NCBI GenBank assembly: GCA_036365145.1
Contig: JAEOAD010000029.1
Location: forward strand, 25,599,001 to 25,663,000
DNA: 64,000 nucleotides
Source of the DNA: Orientallactaga sibirica
Lineage: Eukaryota; Chordata; Mammalia; Rodentia; Dipodidae
Direction: 5' to 3'
The notes below the pieces were generated by a model. The model was not told the DNA's origin. It ran no database searches and saw only the letters and a list, made by a program, of their open reading frames with translations. A program made the translations under genes and the position numbers. Shown here piece after piece: positions 10,641-22,144 of the stretch (positions within the stretch are counted from its first letter, which is position 1; the number at the start of each line of letters is the position of its first letter).

Positions 10641-11166
10641 ATAAGATAAATTGGATCTGAGACAAGAGAAGTGCTTTACCTCCTTTCAGCCAACTATCAA
10701 CAAGTTTAACAGCAAATGTCAATCTATTGCTATAATTTATAGTACAGTGAACAAGAAAGTGATAGAAAAACACCAAAAGCCAAATATGTTAGCTCAGTAA
10801 CTGTAGTGTTGAACATAAAAGACATGTGTTTTATTGAAGTAGTGAGAGATGGCAAAATTTCTTTTCACAATAGTTTCTAAGATTAAAAAACATAGCTGAG
10901 CATATGGGACTTCTCCCTATTTCCCATTTTTGCCTACAAAAGAACTCTAAAAAAAAAAAAAACAGTTTTATATTTTAAATTAACCTCTTACAGCCATACA
11001 AAATTTTCTTTCTCTCATGGGATATTTGAGCCAGGCTTAAGTGCAAAAGAACATGAGGACACCCTTCCCAAGGGCCTGGAGATCTAATTTGTCCCAGTTT
11101 TTAAGAAGGTAAGCAATAGGCATGTGTGGCAGGATCTTGAAGGAAGAATCACACATCAGTAAGCAA

Positions 11167-11204
11167 AAACAAACAAACAAACAAACAAAACAAAAACAAA
11201 TAAA
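11167..11204 (+). repeat. (CAAA)n microsatellite
   Basis: Tandem 'caaacaaacaaac' run with a degenerate end. Confidence 0.85.
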
Positions 11205-13768
11205 GGAATTAGGGCATCTCTCTTATGCTAGTCACCCCTGGCCTAAAGAGGGATGGCCCAGATGAATGTCTTGAGTGTAACTCCCAAGTTGTAGAAGTGG
11301 TCTTTTGTAACCCAGACCATGAAAAAAAAAAAAGGTCCCTGGTATTTTTGCTTCCATCCTAGATATTATTGGTGTCACCATTCCACAAAGCACATAACCT
11401 CCCATTTAATCATTTTAGGATACAGAGTCAGGAGAAGAAAAGACAGCCAAGGTCCAAAGAAGGGAAACTTGTTTCCTGTATTTTCAGCATACGGCAGAGA
11501 ATTGTAAGGCACAATTTTAAAATTTCAAAATAATGTGAGTGCCCTAATTTGGAAGTATTTCAGGGTGGGGTTCCATCAGGCCTCAAATCCAGGAGGCATA
11601 AATGATTTGCTAAGGAGTTAGGGGCTTCCTTCTCTCCCAATAGCCAGGTGGGCAGCCACTTTATTAAAGGATGGTGAATGGGAGGAACATGAAGAATTAG
11701 ATGCACTAAGAAAGGGCCTAATTCTAAATAATGGATCTTTGGCTCCCCTTCCTTGACAAGCCATGGATATTCAGGAGCGCAAAATGGACAAGGACCCTGC
11801 GCTGGAAGAAGCCTGTTGAAAACCTGTTGAGTACAAGATCTGTTTCCATAAATCTTTGAAATAAGAATACCATTTCTAATGAGGATAAGTAATATTAATT
11901 TCCACTCATCCCCCAGGAGCTATAGTAAGAAATAGAAAGATCTGCCTTGGAATTCAGCCATGCTATTAATGGATGGAAGTCCCTCTGGTTGGACAGTCAT
12001 ATAGGAGTGCCAGATGATCAACAGTCGCTCCCCTCAACTCCTTCCCAAGTAGGCTCAATAAGAGACTGATCTGGTTGAGTTGGTGGGCGTTAGCTGCTAC
12101 TTGTATAGTATAGGCCACCAAGAAGTTGGCATCTGGAATTTGATCTCTTCTCTTCTGCTAAAGAAATAATTTAAAAGACAGAGAAATAGGTTTCTTCTGG
12201 TCATTTGATGTCCACTTAGCCAAATCTGGCTATCAATTAGATCTGAATCATCCAGAGGATGATGGCTGGCCTTAGCTCATGAGCACAGACAGACTGTTAT
12301 ATGACCTCTGGTGCAGGAAAGTGTTGGGGGGGTCTCAATCCATATCATTGTGGGTAATTAGGTAAAGAAAACTGCTGAAGAAGACCATTTTGGGATGTAT
12401 ATTGTTTTGAAACTTAAAGTAAATCTATGGGTAATTATGTTTAAGCCATGGAACAGAGAAAGATTCAGATTTCTTTAGGATTCTCCAGATTGAAAAGAAA
12501 AAGCTTGGCTTCTACATTTTTAAAGCCTGGTCACTGTTCAAAACCTTTTTGTTGTTTTGCCTATAACGCATATCTATACATGTCTGTAAACTTTACTAAA
12601 TTTGTGTAACTCTCTCAGAACTTTTACAACATACTTAAACCTTCTAGTTCTGTCCCTATCTTTCTTTGCTTATCATTTTACCTCAGGACAAAAATCATAG
12701 TATCTAAAAATATTTTTATATCCTTAAGCTTTCTTTTACCTCTCTTGTGTTTGTTTTCTGCTTACAGCTTCTTTCTCTAAATCTTTACATCTATTTCCAG
12801 TTTCTCTGTGTCTTTATCTCTTTCTTTTTCTTGCCCTGACATCCATGAGGAGTTGAACATCTATTAGCAGTGAACTTATACTAGGAGGGACTCACAACAA
12901 AACCATCCATATTTACAGAAATCAGGCAAGCACCACACATGTAGGTAGGCAAGGCAAACTACCTATCCTACCTGTCCAGCTTGCTTCTGAATGTGTCCTT
13001 CCTTTTTACCTCTTTGGCTTTTAGATACTATTTCCCCTATAGAACTTACAGCATTTCTCGGAAATATGTTCCTAAAATAAACATCCTATTACAAGTCATG
13101 TAAACAAAGTTATTTATAAAACATGAAGACCAAGAACATCAAAGGAATGAAAATCTGATTTTAAGTGTTTCTTCTCTTTTGAGTTACTCAATAGCATTAA
13201 GTGATCTTTAGTCTAAAATTTATGCTTTCAACCTCAGGACTGTTTTTAGAAAACAAACATTTTAAAAACTAAGCAGGTATTAACAGTTTGAAATAACGTA
13301 ACACAGAATTGCTTTCTTTGTATCCAGGAGAGTGGTTAATATGGGATGGGTGGCTGCTGTGGCTCTGAAGACAAGGCAGATCAGAGGCAGAGAAGGGATG
13401 CTGTTCCACCTTCGGGTTCACTTCAGGTTCGGGTTCCACCAGGCAGGAATATGCTGGGCCCAGCCCAAATCTGCATTTCATGCTGGCAGCTGGACACACA
13501 GAGAGAGCCCTTTCCTGTGTCTGGTGCACATAGAAAGAAGAAAATCAAACTTAAAATAACAAAGAAAGGAAAACAAAGTAAAGTTCAATTTATGTTTTCC
13601 CTTTATCTCTAAGAGGGACGCCCTAGTGAGGAGGGAAGTTTATGGGGAAAGAGGCAAATTTCTCAGAGAGGTTAAAGACTGCAGGAAGCAGAATGGACAA
13701 ACGGCCACTAGAAATGCAGCAATTTAGAGGTAGTAGCATCACCCACAAAGTTGCATTACATCTTGGCT

Positions 13769-14205
13769 GGTGATCTCATGAAAGATTTACCATCCAGTTC
13801 CTTCCTTAATCCAGGGAGTAAGAAAAGCCAGAGCTTCAAGGACAGTAGGGAGGGGGAGGTCCTCATGAGGAGCAGGGCAAAGAGAAAGGGGCTTAAACCT
13901 AGAACATAAGAAAAGGAAGCAAGGTGGAGCTCTTGCCCAGAGAGGCAAAAGGGAGGTTGAGAAGACCACCTCAAGACTCATCTCAGTTTTTTAAAGACCA
14001 AATTTTACAGCCTGTAATCTTAGGTAAGGATCAGAGTTTCTATCCTCTAGGAAGGATGAAAAAATAATCTAGAAATCTTTCCTGGAAGGTGTAATATCCA
14101 TGTTTCTGCAAGCTTAGTGACATTTCCTGCTTTTAGTCAAGGAATTAAAAAAAAAACAAAAACATTCACTTTTAGGGTTCTGCTACCCTGACTGCCTAGC
14201 AAATT
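13769..14205 (-). mobile_element. LTR relic, antisense, related to 30255-30840
   Basis: Shares with the 30-kb copy 'ggaagcaaggtggagctcttgcccagagaggcaaaag', then 'ctcaagactc', 'aatctagaaatctt', 'tttagtcaagga' and a right end 'gggttctgctaccctgactgcctag'. The 30-kb copy keeps a reversed polyadenylation signal, which fixes the orientation as minus. Outer ends are approximate and no target duplication is visible. Confidence 0.5.
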
Positions 14206-16340
14206 TATGTCTCCTATCACCCTCACCCTGTGTGCAACCAGTAGCCATAGCCAAGCCCACTAACAAGGACAAAGAAGCAAGTAGCAGAGAGACAACAATA
14301 TCCTGTGTGGTCATTGAGTTGTCCAGGCATTCCCAAGCCCCAACCAGAATTCCTAGGAGAGTGAATACACAAGAAAGACCAGCACAGGCTCAGTAGAACC
14401 TAGCCAAAACCTGTTAATATACTACAGTCCCACTCATACCTTCGCCAAACCTAAACAAGGCAGTAAATGCATATTTCACAAGACATAATAATTACTACAC
14501 TCCTGGAAAAACAAGACAACTACCCGAAGATAGACAAATCCCAACACAAAACAAAGAACACAAGAAATCAAGCAAAAAGATCCCCACCAAGGCCGCCTAG
14601 CCCCATACTGGAAGCCTGCATTGCAAACATATAGGAAACTCCAGCAATATAACCCCAAAATGAAGTTATGACAAGTATATTCAACAAATTTCATGAGGCT
14701 ATTAACAAAAGGATGGAAGAATTAGAAAAGAATAAAAATAAACAACTCACAGAAGAATTTAAAGCAGGATTTAATGAAGAAAATAAACACAAAGAATTCT
14801 AGTATGAACTCAAAGCATGGCTTAAGGAAACAGAAACAAATCAACCAAAGGAACTCAATACATACCCCCGCCCAATGAAGATAATTAAAAAGAATTTGGT
14901 ACAATGATAAAGGAAATGGAGGAAAATCAACAAAAAATTCATTTCAATTGCAATGGAATAAACTCATTGAGGATATAATCAAATTCAGAAATAAACTCCA
15001 ACAAACAACAAGCAAATCTAATCAAGAAATAAAATTGGAATTCCACAAAGAGATAGAGATGCTGAAAAAAGTAATAGAAAACAACAATAAAGTCTTTTAA
15101 AAGGCTCGCAAGAAAGCCTCAACAACAAAGTACGTGATATACATGAGGGATTGACTCTAAGAATTTAAGAATGTGAGATAAGAAACAGTCCAGCAGTCCA
15201 AAAATGATGATAAATTCAAAACATTATGAACAGAATATGAAGGAAATGCAGGACAACTTAAGGAGACCAAATATTCAGATCATTGCATACAAGAAGGGAA
15301 AAAATACAAACCAAAGGCATAGAGAACATCTTCAACAAAATTGTTGAAGAAAAATTCCCTAAGATCACTAACGAGAGCCCTGTCCAATTACAAGAGGCAC
15401 TCAGAACACCAATCAGAAAGACCAGAGAATAAATTCCTCATATCACATTATAGTCAGAACTCTCAACAATAAAAACAAATAAAGGGTTCTAAAAGCTACA
15501 GTAGCAAAACAACTTATTACATACAATGGTAACTCAAACAAAATTACCTCTGAGTTTTCCAATAAAAAATATAAAAGCCATAAGTAATAGAAATGTAGCA
15601 TTTCAAATTCCAAAAGAGCATTCTTGGCAACCCAAAATACTATACTTATTAAAATTATCCCTCATAATTGAAGGCAAATAAAAAGCTTTCCATGATAAAG
15701 AAGATAGCTATATTATTATATGAGCATTAAGCCAATCCTACAAAGAAGATTGCATAGAAGAACCCAAAATGATGAGACAATCACACCCAAGAAGGAAAAA
15801 TAACAACCAAGAGTAGAAAAAAAGATGCAAAAACATATAACATTCAAGGAAACACCAATCTTCAAAAATCCTGCAACTCTAGAGAGATCAAATGACACCT
15901 CACAGTTCTAAATCTCAACATTAAGGGACACAATACTACAATAAGTTGGATCAGAAAAATGGCCTCATCCATTTGCTGTCTACAAGAAACCCACTTTAAC
16001 AATAATGGTAGACATCACCTTATGGTGAAAGGATGGAAAAAGATATTCCAAGAAAATGGAAAGAATAGAGAAGCAGACATTGCTATACTGGTACTAGACA
16101 AAATAGACTTCAAACCAAAAATAATAAAAGAGATAAATAAGGCTACTATATACACATCAAAGAAAAAAACAATAAGAGGATATTATATTCATAAACATAT
16201 AGGCACCAAACACAGGAGTACCAAATTTAAAAAGCAAAAGATGTTAGACAATAAAGCAAAAATAACACCAACATAATAATAGTAGGAAACTCAAGAGGGC
16301 CAGAAACAAATAAATAATCAAGATCAGCACAGAAATTAAT
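14206..16340 (+). mobile_element. LINE-1, 5' half only (5' region, ORF1, start of ORF2 endonuclease)
   Basis: The left part aligns with the antisense element at 57.6-57.8 kb ('aaccccaaaatgaagttatgac' region). An A-rich ORF1 coiled-coil-type stretch (14700-15130) and the ORF1 3' part (15240-15880, 'ataattgaaggcaaataaaaagctttccatgataaag') follow. ORF2 then begins with an endonuclease reading LNLNIKGHN and CCLQETHF. The whole is mutated, and the endonuclease catalytic Asn of the NING motif reads Lys. It stops at about 16340, so the 3' two thirds are missing, the opposite of normal 5' truncation. Confidence 0.7.
15959..16276 (+). pseudogene. LINE-1 ORF2 endonuclease fragment, open for 105 codons
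   Basis: The apurinic-type endonuclease of LINE-1 ORF2 nicks target DNA to prime reverse transcription. The motif ICCLQETHF at residues 6-14 contains the catalytic glutamate region (E43 in human L1). It continues with 'KGWKKIFQENGK' and 'LVLDKIDFKPK', which match the family pattern, then loses similarity near residue 95. Reverse transcriptase and C-terminal domains are absent. It sits directly downstream of the ORF1 relic in the same element. Not a functional gene. Confidence 0.7.
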
Positions 16341-16382
16341 GAATTTGAAATTAAGAAAATAGTTTTTTAAATTGATGAAAAA

Positions 16383-16560
16383 GAGCTAGAGAGATGATGT
16401 AGCAGTTAAGGTGCTTGCCTGTGAAGCCAAGGACCCAGGTTCAACTCTCCAAAACCTACATAAGCCAGATTCACATGGTGGTGCATGCATCTGGACACAC
16501 CCATTCTCTCTCTTTTATAAGTTTCATACCTGTTTATATATGAATGAACAAATAAAATGA
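16383..16560 (+). mobile_element. B2-like SINE, degenerate
   Basis: 'gagctagagagatgatgtagcagttaaggtgcttgcctgtg...ggacccaggttcaactctcc...agccagattcacatgg...cccattctctctc' with an aaataaa-type tail. The 3' third of the body is shortened. Its tail sequence forms part of the inverted repeat that follows. Confidence 0.85.
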
Positions 16561-16818
16561 AGAAATAATGCAATGTAGAAGTGTGGTGGTTTGATTCAGA
16601 TATTCCCCATGAACTCATGTGTTTTGAATACTGGGTACCCAGCTGATGGCAACTTGGGAGGTGGAAACTTGGTAAAAGAGGTGTGTCACTGGGGGGGGTG
16701 GACCTTAATGTTTATTAGCCCCAGTTTTCCAGTTTTAGTTAGATTACTCTCTTCCTGCTGTTTTCCACCTGCTGTGGTAGAGGTGATGTCCAGCTTCTGC
16801 TCTACCATTTTGACCCTG
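16522..16818 (+). repeat. Left arm of large inverted repeat
   Basis: Pairs with 17365-17606 on the opposite strand. It contains the SINE tail ('caaataaaatgaagaaat') plus most of the MaLR LTR. Confidence 0.8.
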
Positions 16819-16924
16819 CCTCCATGAAGGTTCCCTTGACTTTGTAAGCTAAAACAAAAACCTTTCCTCCTATCAGCTGCTTTTGGTCATGTGTTTTGTC
16901 CCAGCAATGAGGATAACTATAACA
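16582..16924 (+). mobile_element. ERVL-MaLR-like LTR, sense
   Basis: Starts TGTGGTGGTTTGATTC and ends CTATAACA, 343 bp, the typical length and termini for MaLR LTRs. The remnant of a 'taagctaaaacaaaaacc' polyadenylation region lies at 16848-16865. MaLR-type internal sequence follows directly, so this is a 5' LTR. Confidence 0.75.
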
Positions 16925-17300
16925 TAAAATTGGTACCAGTGGAGTGGTGTCATTGTTACAAGAAATCTGACTATGACTTTTGGCCTTCTGGAACTGATTT
17001 GCAGGAGGAATATGTAAAGATTTGAAACTTTGGCCTAAGAGATGCCTTGCAGAGATGTAAGCAATAGACCATTTTGATAGACCATTTTGGTCAGAGTTGA
17101 AAAACCTAAGTGCATAAAGAACTGTGCAGGCTTGGCTATGAAGGGAAGAAAGAGATTTTTTAAGACTGACCTACAAGCAGCATGTATGAGAGGCTTGCTG
17201 TGTTCTGGCTGTGTCCTGAGAACTTGAGCAGGGTTGAGTGCAATCAGATGGATATTGCATAAAAAGAAATGTAAGTTGGGCAAGAGATAGTAGCTCACAT
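16925..17300 (+). mobile_element. MaLR-type internal sequence (non-coding)
   Basis: Begins 'taaaattggtaccagtggagtgg', matching the 'attggtaccaggag' start of MaLR internal regions immediately after the LTR, and continues with 'tttggccttctggaactga'. MaLR elements carry no functional genes, and no conserved frame is seen. Confidence 0.55.
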
Positions 17301-17551
17301 TAGCTGTGAATTGCTTGAGGAATCACCACTATTGAGATTGAGCTAGCTGTTCTGCATTGGGACAGCAGGGTAAAGATGGTAGAGCAAAAGCTGGACATCA
17401 CCTCTTCTACAGCAAGTGGAAAACAGCACAAGAGAATAAGCCAACTGGGGCTAATAAGCCTTAAGGTCCATTCCCAAGGACACACCTCTTCTACCAAGTC
17501 TCCTCCTCCCAAGTTTCCATCAGCTGGGGACACATGAATCAAACCACCACA
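17301..17551 (-). mobile_element. Second, inverted copy of the same MaLR LTR (truncated)
   Basis: The reverse complement starts TGTGGTGGTTTGATTC at 17551 and follows the 16582 LTR to about 17365 (gtccagcttttgctctacca), lacking about 35 bases near its start. It faces the first copy, whereas a provirus would have its LTRs in the same direction. The segment 17301-17364 is not clearly LTR. Confidence 0.75.
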
Positions 17552-17606
17552 CATTGCATGATTTCTTCATTTTATTTGTTCATTCATATAAAAGTAGATA
17601 TGAAAC
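17365..17606 (-). repeat. Right arm of large inverted repeat
   Basis: Its outer end, 'atttcttcattttatttgttcattcatata', is the reverse of 'tatatgaatgaacaaataaaatgaagaaat' at about 16537-16566, so similarity extends about 50 bases beyond the LTR terminus into non-LTR sequence. Confidence 0.8.
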
Positions 17607-17609
17607 TGT

Positions 17610-19700
17610 ATAGTTATATGACTAATTTATTCCCTACTTTAAGTGTTTATGGTAAACATGAACCCCTAATTCATGACTTGACTGATGATTTATGCTACAT
17701 TTGACTTTGCATGATGTCCTCAGCTTCAACCCTATGATTTTGTTTTTTAATCTTGCTTATTCTAGATGTAGCCTTGAAGTATTTTCATCTTACAGCAATT
17801 TTGTCTTGGTCATTTGCTTTGTAAAATCAAGTTCCTCATGAACTCTTTCTATTCTATAGAATAAATGTTATTGTTTACATGGAGCTTGTGAGGAGAGGAA
17901 GAAGGAAGAGAGTTCATTGCTAGAGGCAGTCAAAGCGTAAAGACAGTCACATGCTGATAGAGAGCAGTTTACCCCAGGCAAAGCCCACTGATATGTGAAA
18001 AACAGAGCACTTCCTGGGGTTTTAGAACATGTGTTGCTGACAGTTATGGTGCGGTTTATTTATAATCAGCTGAGAGCTTCCACTTAGAAATATAAGAAAT
18101 GGATTTTTCTTTCTAAATCAAGGGCTTAGAAGGAGAGCTGGAGAAATGAAGATGTCTGGGAGATTAGTGTTTTCATATTGCATTGCAGCTATGTTAAGCT
18201 AGTAACACCCTCCCTCCCCAATAAGTAACTCTTCTACCAGGATCCTGGTGTGTTCTAAGAGAGTAATGGTTCCTTTCACTGGTGATATCAAGAGTGGAAC
18301 TAAAATGTTTATTTCCCAATAAGAAAGAATGGCAGAAGGAGTCCTGTTTCTTCCAGACATACTTCAAGTTTAAACATACATACTTTCCTGTGGAAGTTAA
18401 AATACTACTTTTTAAAATACTTACATTTTTATCACTTTTTGCCAAGTCCTTAACTAAAAACCACAGTGATGGAAAATATTATTCCTATTTTAAGCTAATT
18501 ACACTCTAAGTTAAAAATTGAAGTCAAATAGTGAGATTCATTATAGTTTTTTATTAGTCATCGACATTATATAAGGCATTGCTTGGTACAAGACATTTAA
18601 ATCTATGGCTTGCATATTCTCAAGATAATTTTCATAATTCAATTGTGGTTCAGTACTTAGAATCAAAGCCAGTAGACATTTTGGTGCCTATATACTATGA
18701 TAACTGTTATGTGGCTTTGGGAGCTCCGGAAAAGAATCCTTGCACTCAAAACCCTGAGTTCATGTTTCTATTTAACAAAAGAATTGGGAAAGCCAAACTG
18801 AGACGGCTACTTATGAATTATATTTATTTAGTGAAGTACAAAACCAAGGGAAAGAAAACGGATACATGCATGTGATCTGAGAGCCCATTTGGTGGGCCTG
18901 GAAGAAACCTGAAAAGAGACTTGAAGAGGAACGAAAAAAAAAAGTTCAGTTAGCTACCGCTATGTGGAGGGCAGGAGGGAATGGAAAATAAGTGACCAGA
19001 ACCTGGAGATACAGGACTGAAAGAGGAGTCAAGAGTGTTCTTGCCCTTGGTAAGGGTCTATTTTATAACCTTGTTGTGATGGGCTTCGCCTTGAGACACA
19101 AGTGATCCAGGGTGAGGGTTGATTGGTCTGGGCTAAGGGCGGGCTTAAGAAGAGGTCATCTATGATGTAACCAACCACCATGTCAGGATCAGATTTAAAC
19201 TCTAGCAAAGGGGAACTCCCTCCAAGGGGAGTTCCTGTTCATGGAAAAACACAGGTCTAGGGAACTCCTTTCGACAAGAGGTAAAGTCAGATCATTCTTT
19301 GATCTCTAGAAACGTGTCGGTTATGAAGGAAAACATTCTTGCCTTTGCTTTTGGGGTCTAGTCATCCTAAACTAACTAACAAAGCTACCTAACTCCTTCT
19401 CAATAACAATTGTGAAACAAAAATGTTTCTCTGTTTTTGCTGAAAAAATACTGGGATAAAGAAAAATAGTAACTGTTTGCTTCAGAAAGTACATGTCCCC
19501 GGGAAACCAAACTGACAAACTAAACCAGCTACTTCGAAGAATAAAAAGATCCTTGTAATCCATCACTTTATAGCCTCACCTTGGGCCTACGCTTCCTAAA
19601 CTTTTTTCTTATAAAAAAATCCAAATTTCTAGAAGTTTCCAACCTTGAAAGACCTACCTTAATGGGCAGAAGCTATAATCCTTTGGGCAAAAATAACATT
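17610..19700. other. Mostly unassigned sequence
   Basis: Contains no recognisable SINE or LINE. A 98-codon open frame at 18579-18875 has no recognised domain and no coding support. The block 18880-19350 is more GC-rich and could be an old LTR, but termini and signals were not found. Confidence 0.4.
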
Positions 19701-19703
19701 CTT

Positions 19704-19846
19704 ACCAGGTATGGTAATTTTAATCACAGCACTCAGGATGTACAGGTAGTAGGATTGCTGTGATTTGGAGGCCAGCCTGAGCCTCCATAGTGAATTCCAG
19801 GTCAGCTTGGTCTAGAGTGAGACCCTACATTGAAAAAAAAAAAAGC
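19704..19846 (+). mobile_element. B1 SINE
   Basis: 'ccaggtatggtaattttaatcacagcactcagg...ttggaggccagcctgagcc...gtgaattccaggtcagcttggtctagagtgagaccctac' then poly(A). This is the 7SL-derived B1 layout with the 'agtgaattccaggtcagc' form characteristic of this genome. Confidence 0.85.
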
Positions 19847-20208
19847 AAAAAATAAAAATAAAATAAAATAACACTCCTTAAGTCTGAATACAATGAAGGA
19901 GAAAATATTTATATTTAATTCCTCCTTTCTGAAAGAACAGTTAGATTTATTGAGGTGGTATTCTCCCTTACTGCAGTAATATTAATGAATTTAAGTTTTG
20001 TCTTTAGTGTTGTCAACCTGTGTGTTGGTGTTCAGGTATGGAAGTAGAACCTAGAGGTAAACTGGAAATGTTACAGTTTTCTCCATGTCATTATTTAATG
20101 TGCTTACCAGGGGTCAACAAGCCATAACCTGTTTTATACAACCTACCTAGTAGCTAAGGATGATTTTGAAAATGTTTAAATGGTTACATACAAAATATTA
20201 TATAACCT

Positions 20209-20529
20209 GTATTAGTTACTTTTTGTCATTGCTGTTACAAAATACTTGACAAAAACAACTTAAGAAGGAAGTATTTATTTCCATATTTATTTATTTATTC
20301 TTGGCGATGGCCATCATGATCACAGCAGCAAGAGGCAGCGGATCACATCATATCCACAGTCAGGAAGCAGAAAGTGATGCAGGCACGAGTTGGCTGACTT
20401 TCTCCTTTTTATACACTACAGAACCCCAGTTCATGGAATGGCACAATCTACATTTAGATACATTGTTGTGTTTTTTTGTTTGTTTGTTTTTTTGTTTTGG
20501 TGTTGAATCTGTTGTGAGAATGCCAATAG

Positions 20530-20578
<49 letters not shown>

Positions 20579-20650
20579 TTTTTTTTTGGTGGGGGTCGTT
20601 CAGTAGGCTCCTGACCAGCAACTCATTGAGTGGCATCTCATCCCTGGCAC
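20209..20650 (-). mobile_element. MaLR-type LTR, antisense, with internal low-complexity expansion
   Basis: 'tgtattagttactttttgtcattgctgttacaaaatac' is the reversed 3' end of a common rodent MaLR-type LTR. It is followed by the reversed 'TCCTGACTGTGGATATGATGTGATCC' body. Right of 20460 come T-rich and (TG)n tracts, then a remnant to about 20650. Outer right edge approximate. Confidence 0.6.
20530..20577 (+). repeat. (TG)n microsatellite
   Basis: Run of gtgtgtgt with one 'tata' interruption, flanked by T-rich tracts. Alternating purine-pyrimidine, so able to take a Z-DNA form in principle. Confidence 0.95.
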
Positions 20651-20875
20651 CAGAATCTATGATTACTGGAATTTAGGAAACCTATGGCTACTGGGAGCAG
20701 GTTTATCCACTCATATGCCCATATTTAATTCAAATGCTTTAAAATATATTTTTAATTGGCTTACCAAGTGATAGGTTTCTTTATGGCTTAGTCATATATC
20801 TTTAGTTCTGATTCACCTTCCTACCATCCCTTCCCCACTATCACTTCCAACCTATTCCTATTAAAACTTTCCTTT

Positions 20876-21148
20876 GGGGCTGGAGGGATGGATTAGTGGT
20901 TAAGGCGCCTGCCTCCTAAGCCTAAGAACGCTGGTTCCAATCTCCAGCAGTGCGAATCTCCAGGTCCCACGTTTAGCCAGATGCAAAGTGATGCAAGGGT
21001 ACAATGCTGCACTTGACCACAAGGGGGTGCACACATCTGGATTTTGTTCACAGCAGCTGAAAGGCTGCTGGCGTGCCCACCTCTATCTGTCTTCCTCTCC
21101 CTCTCCCTCTCCCTCTCTGTCTCTCTCTTTCAAAAAGAAAAAAAAAAC
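20876..21148 (+). mobile_element. B2-like SINE, long variant
   Basis: 'ggggctggagggatggattagtggttaaggcgcctgcc' (box A region), 'ctggttccaatctccagcagtgcgaatctcc', 'agccagatgcaaagtgatgc', then (CT)n 'ctctctttcaaaaagaaaaaa'. 'ctttcctt' appears on both sides (about 20866 and 21153), a possible partial target duplication. Confidence 0.85.
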
Positions 21149-21789
21149 CCTTTCCTTCCCACTATCAACCTTCTCTACTTGTATGTTCCTTCTGTTTTAT
21201 TATCCTCTCACAACACCCTCCCCACAATGGCCCCTTTCTAGCTTTTTGGTCTTCTCTGTAAGACATTCGGACATATAACAAGTAATCAAAAAATTCAAAA
21301 CTAGGTTCCAGATATAATAGAGAACATGTAGTATTTGTATTTCTGAGCCTGGGTTACCTTACTCAGTATGACTTTTTCCAGTTCCACCAATTTCCTGAAA
21401 GTTTCATATTACTTTTACACTGAATAAATTCCATTGTGCATATGTGCCACATTTTCATAATCCATTTATCAGTTGAATTTGTATTGTATAGCTATTATGA
21501 ATAGAGCAGCAATAACCATGATTGATCAAGTATTTCACAGTATTGTGTATTGCCTTTAGGATATATACCCATAAATAGTAAAAGTGGGTTATAATGTAGT
21601 TATATTTTTAGCCTTTTGAAAAACCTCCACACTGATTTCCATAACTTGCATTCCCACCAACAGTGAATAAGTTTTTCTCTCTCATAATTTATTTTTGATG
21701 ATAGCCATTCTCTGCAGTTAGAGATGAAATCTCAAAGTAGTTTTAATTTACATTTCTTCAATGGCTAAAAGTGTTGAATATATGGCCCC

Positions 21790-22144
21790 CAATATATTCA
21801 GTGTTTTATTATTTTATAGTTTGCATCTGCAGTCACCTTGCTGGAGGCAATGTCAATGGGCAGATCTTAAGGTGTGGTGGTGGTTTAGGATTCCATTGTA
21901 AAGATATGCAATGTGTGCCTAGGGGGAGTTCCTGAAGTGTGCTGTGGCTTTTGGCTGTAGCTTTGCTCTGTGTGCTGTGTGCCTGGTTGGCTTTTCTCTC
22001 GCCTGATCCTGTGAGAGCAGGCCGCTTCTCCTGCCATATGGAACTTCCCCTGGATCTGTAAGCTTCAATAAATAATATCCCTTCCTCCATGACTGCGCCT
22101 GGCCTGGAAGTTCATCTCAGCAGACCTGAAGCTGTCTGCTACAC
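21790..22144 (+). mobile_element. Solo MaLR/ERVL-type LTR inside LINE-1, sister of 52874-53258
   Basis: 'cccccaatatattcagtgttttatt...agtttgcatctgcagtcaccttgctggaggcaatg...tgtaagcttcaataaataatatcccttcctcc...gctgtctgctaca' matches the reverse complement of the 53-kb copy along nearly its whole length. AATAAA lies near 22070. The left end lacks the TGTGGTAGTTTG terminus seen in the sister copy. Confidence 0.75.

Larger units (their letters stand above)
8950..13760. other. Unassigned block, possibly containing antisense ERV internal relics
   Basis: No SINE or LINE pieces are recognised over about 4.8 kb, unusual for this window. Reading the minus strand gives short cysteine-rich peptide stretches reminiscent of retroviral env around 9.6-10.6 kb (separate entry), but stops and frame changes are everywhere. 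A GC-richer patch lies at 13330-13520. The short frames there (75-88 residues) overlap on both strands and look fortuitous. No exon could be supported. Confidence 0.35.

Noticed and set aside
13425..13442. 'ggttcgggttccacca', resembling a tRNA 3' end or its retroviral primer-binding complement
   Set aside because: No tRNA body precedes it and no LTR terminus lies beside it, so it is probably coincidence.
13269..13612. Cluster of 75-88 codon frames on both strands in a GC-richer patch
   Set aside because: All are mutually overlapping shadows. No splice signals or domain.
7672..14205. One full provirus between the antisense LTRs at 7.7-8.4 kb and 13.8-14.2 kb
   Set aside because: The two LTRs are not similar to each other, no primer-binding site or polypurine tract lies at the expected inner edges, and no open gag or pol is seen.
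18579..18875. 98-codon plus-strand open frame with a lysine-rich C-terminus
   Set aside because: Not repeat-derived as far as I can see, but it has no recognised domain, splice-site context or upstream coding sequence. The length is within chance in 64 kb.
20876..20960. Box A/box B-like tRNA gene signals (also in every B2-like SINE)
   Set aside because: No complete cloverleaf or mature 3' end; these are tRNA-derived SINE heads, not tRNA genes.
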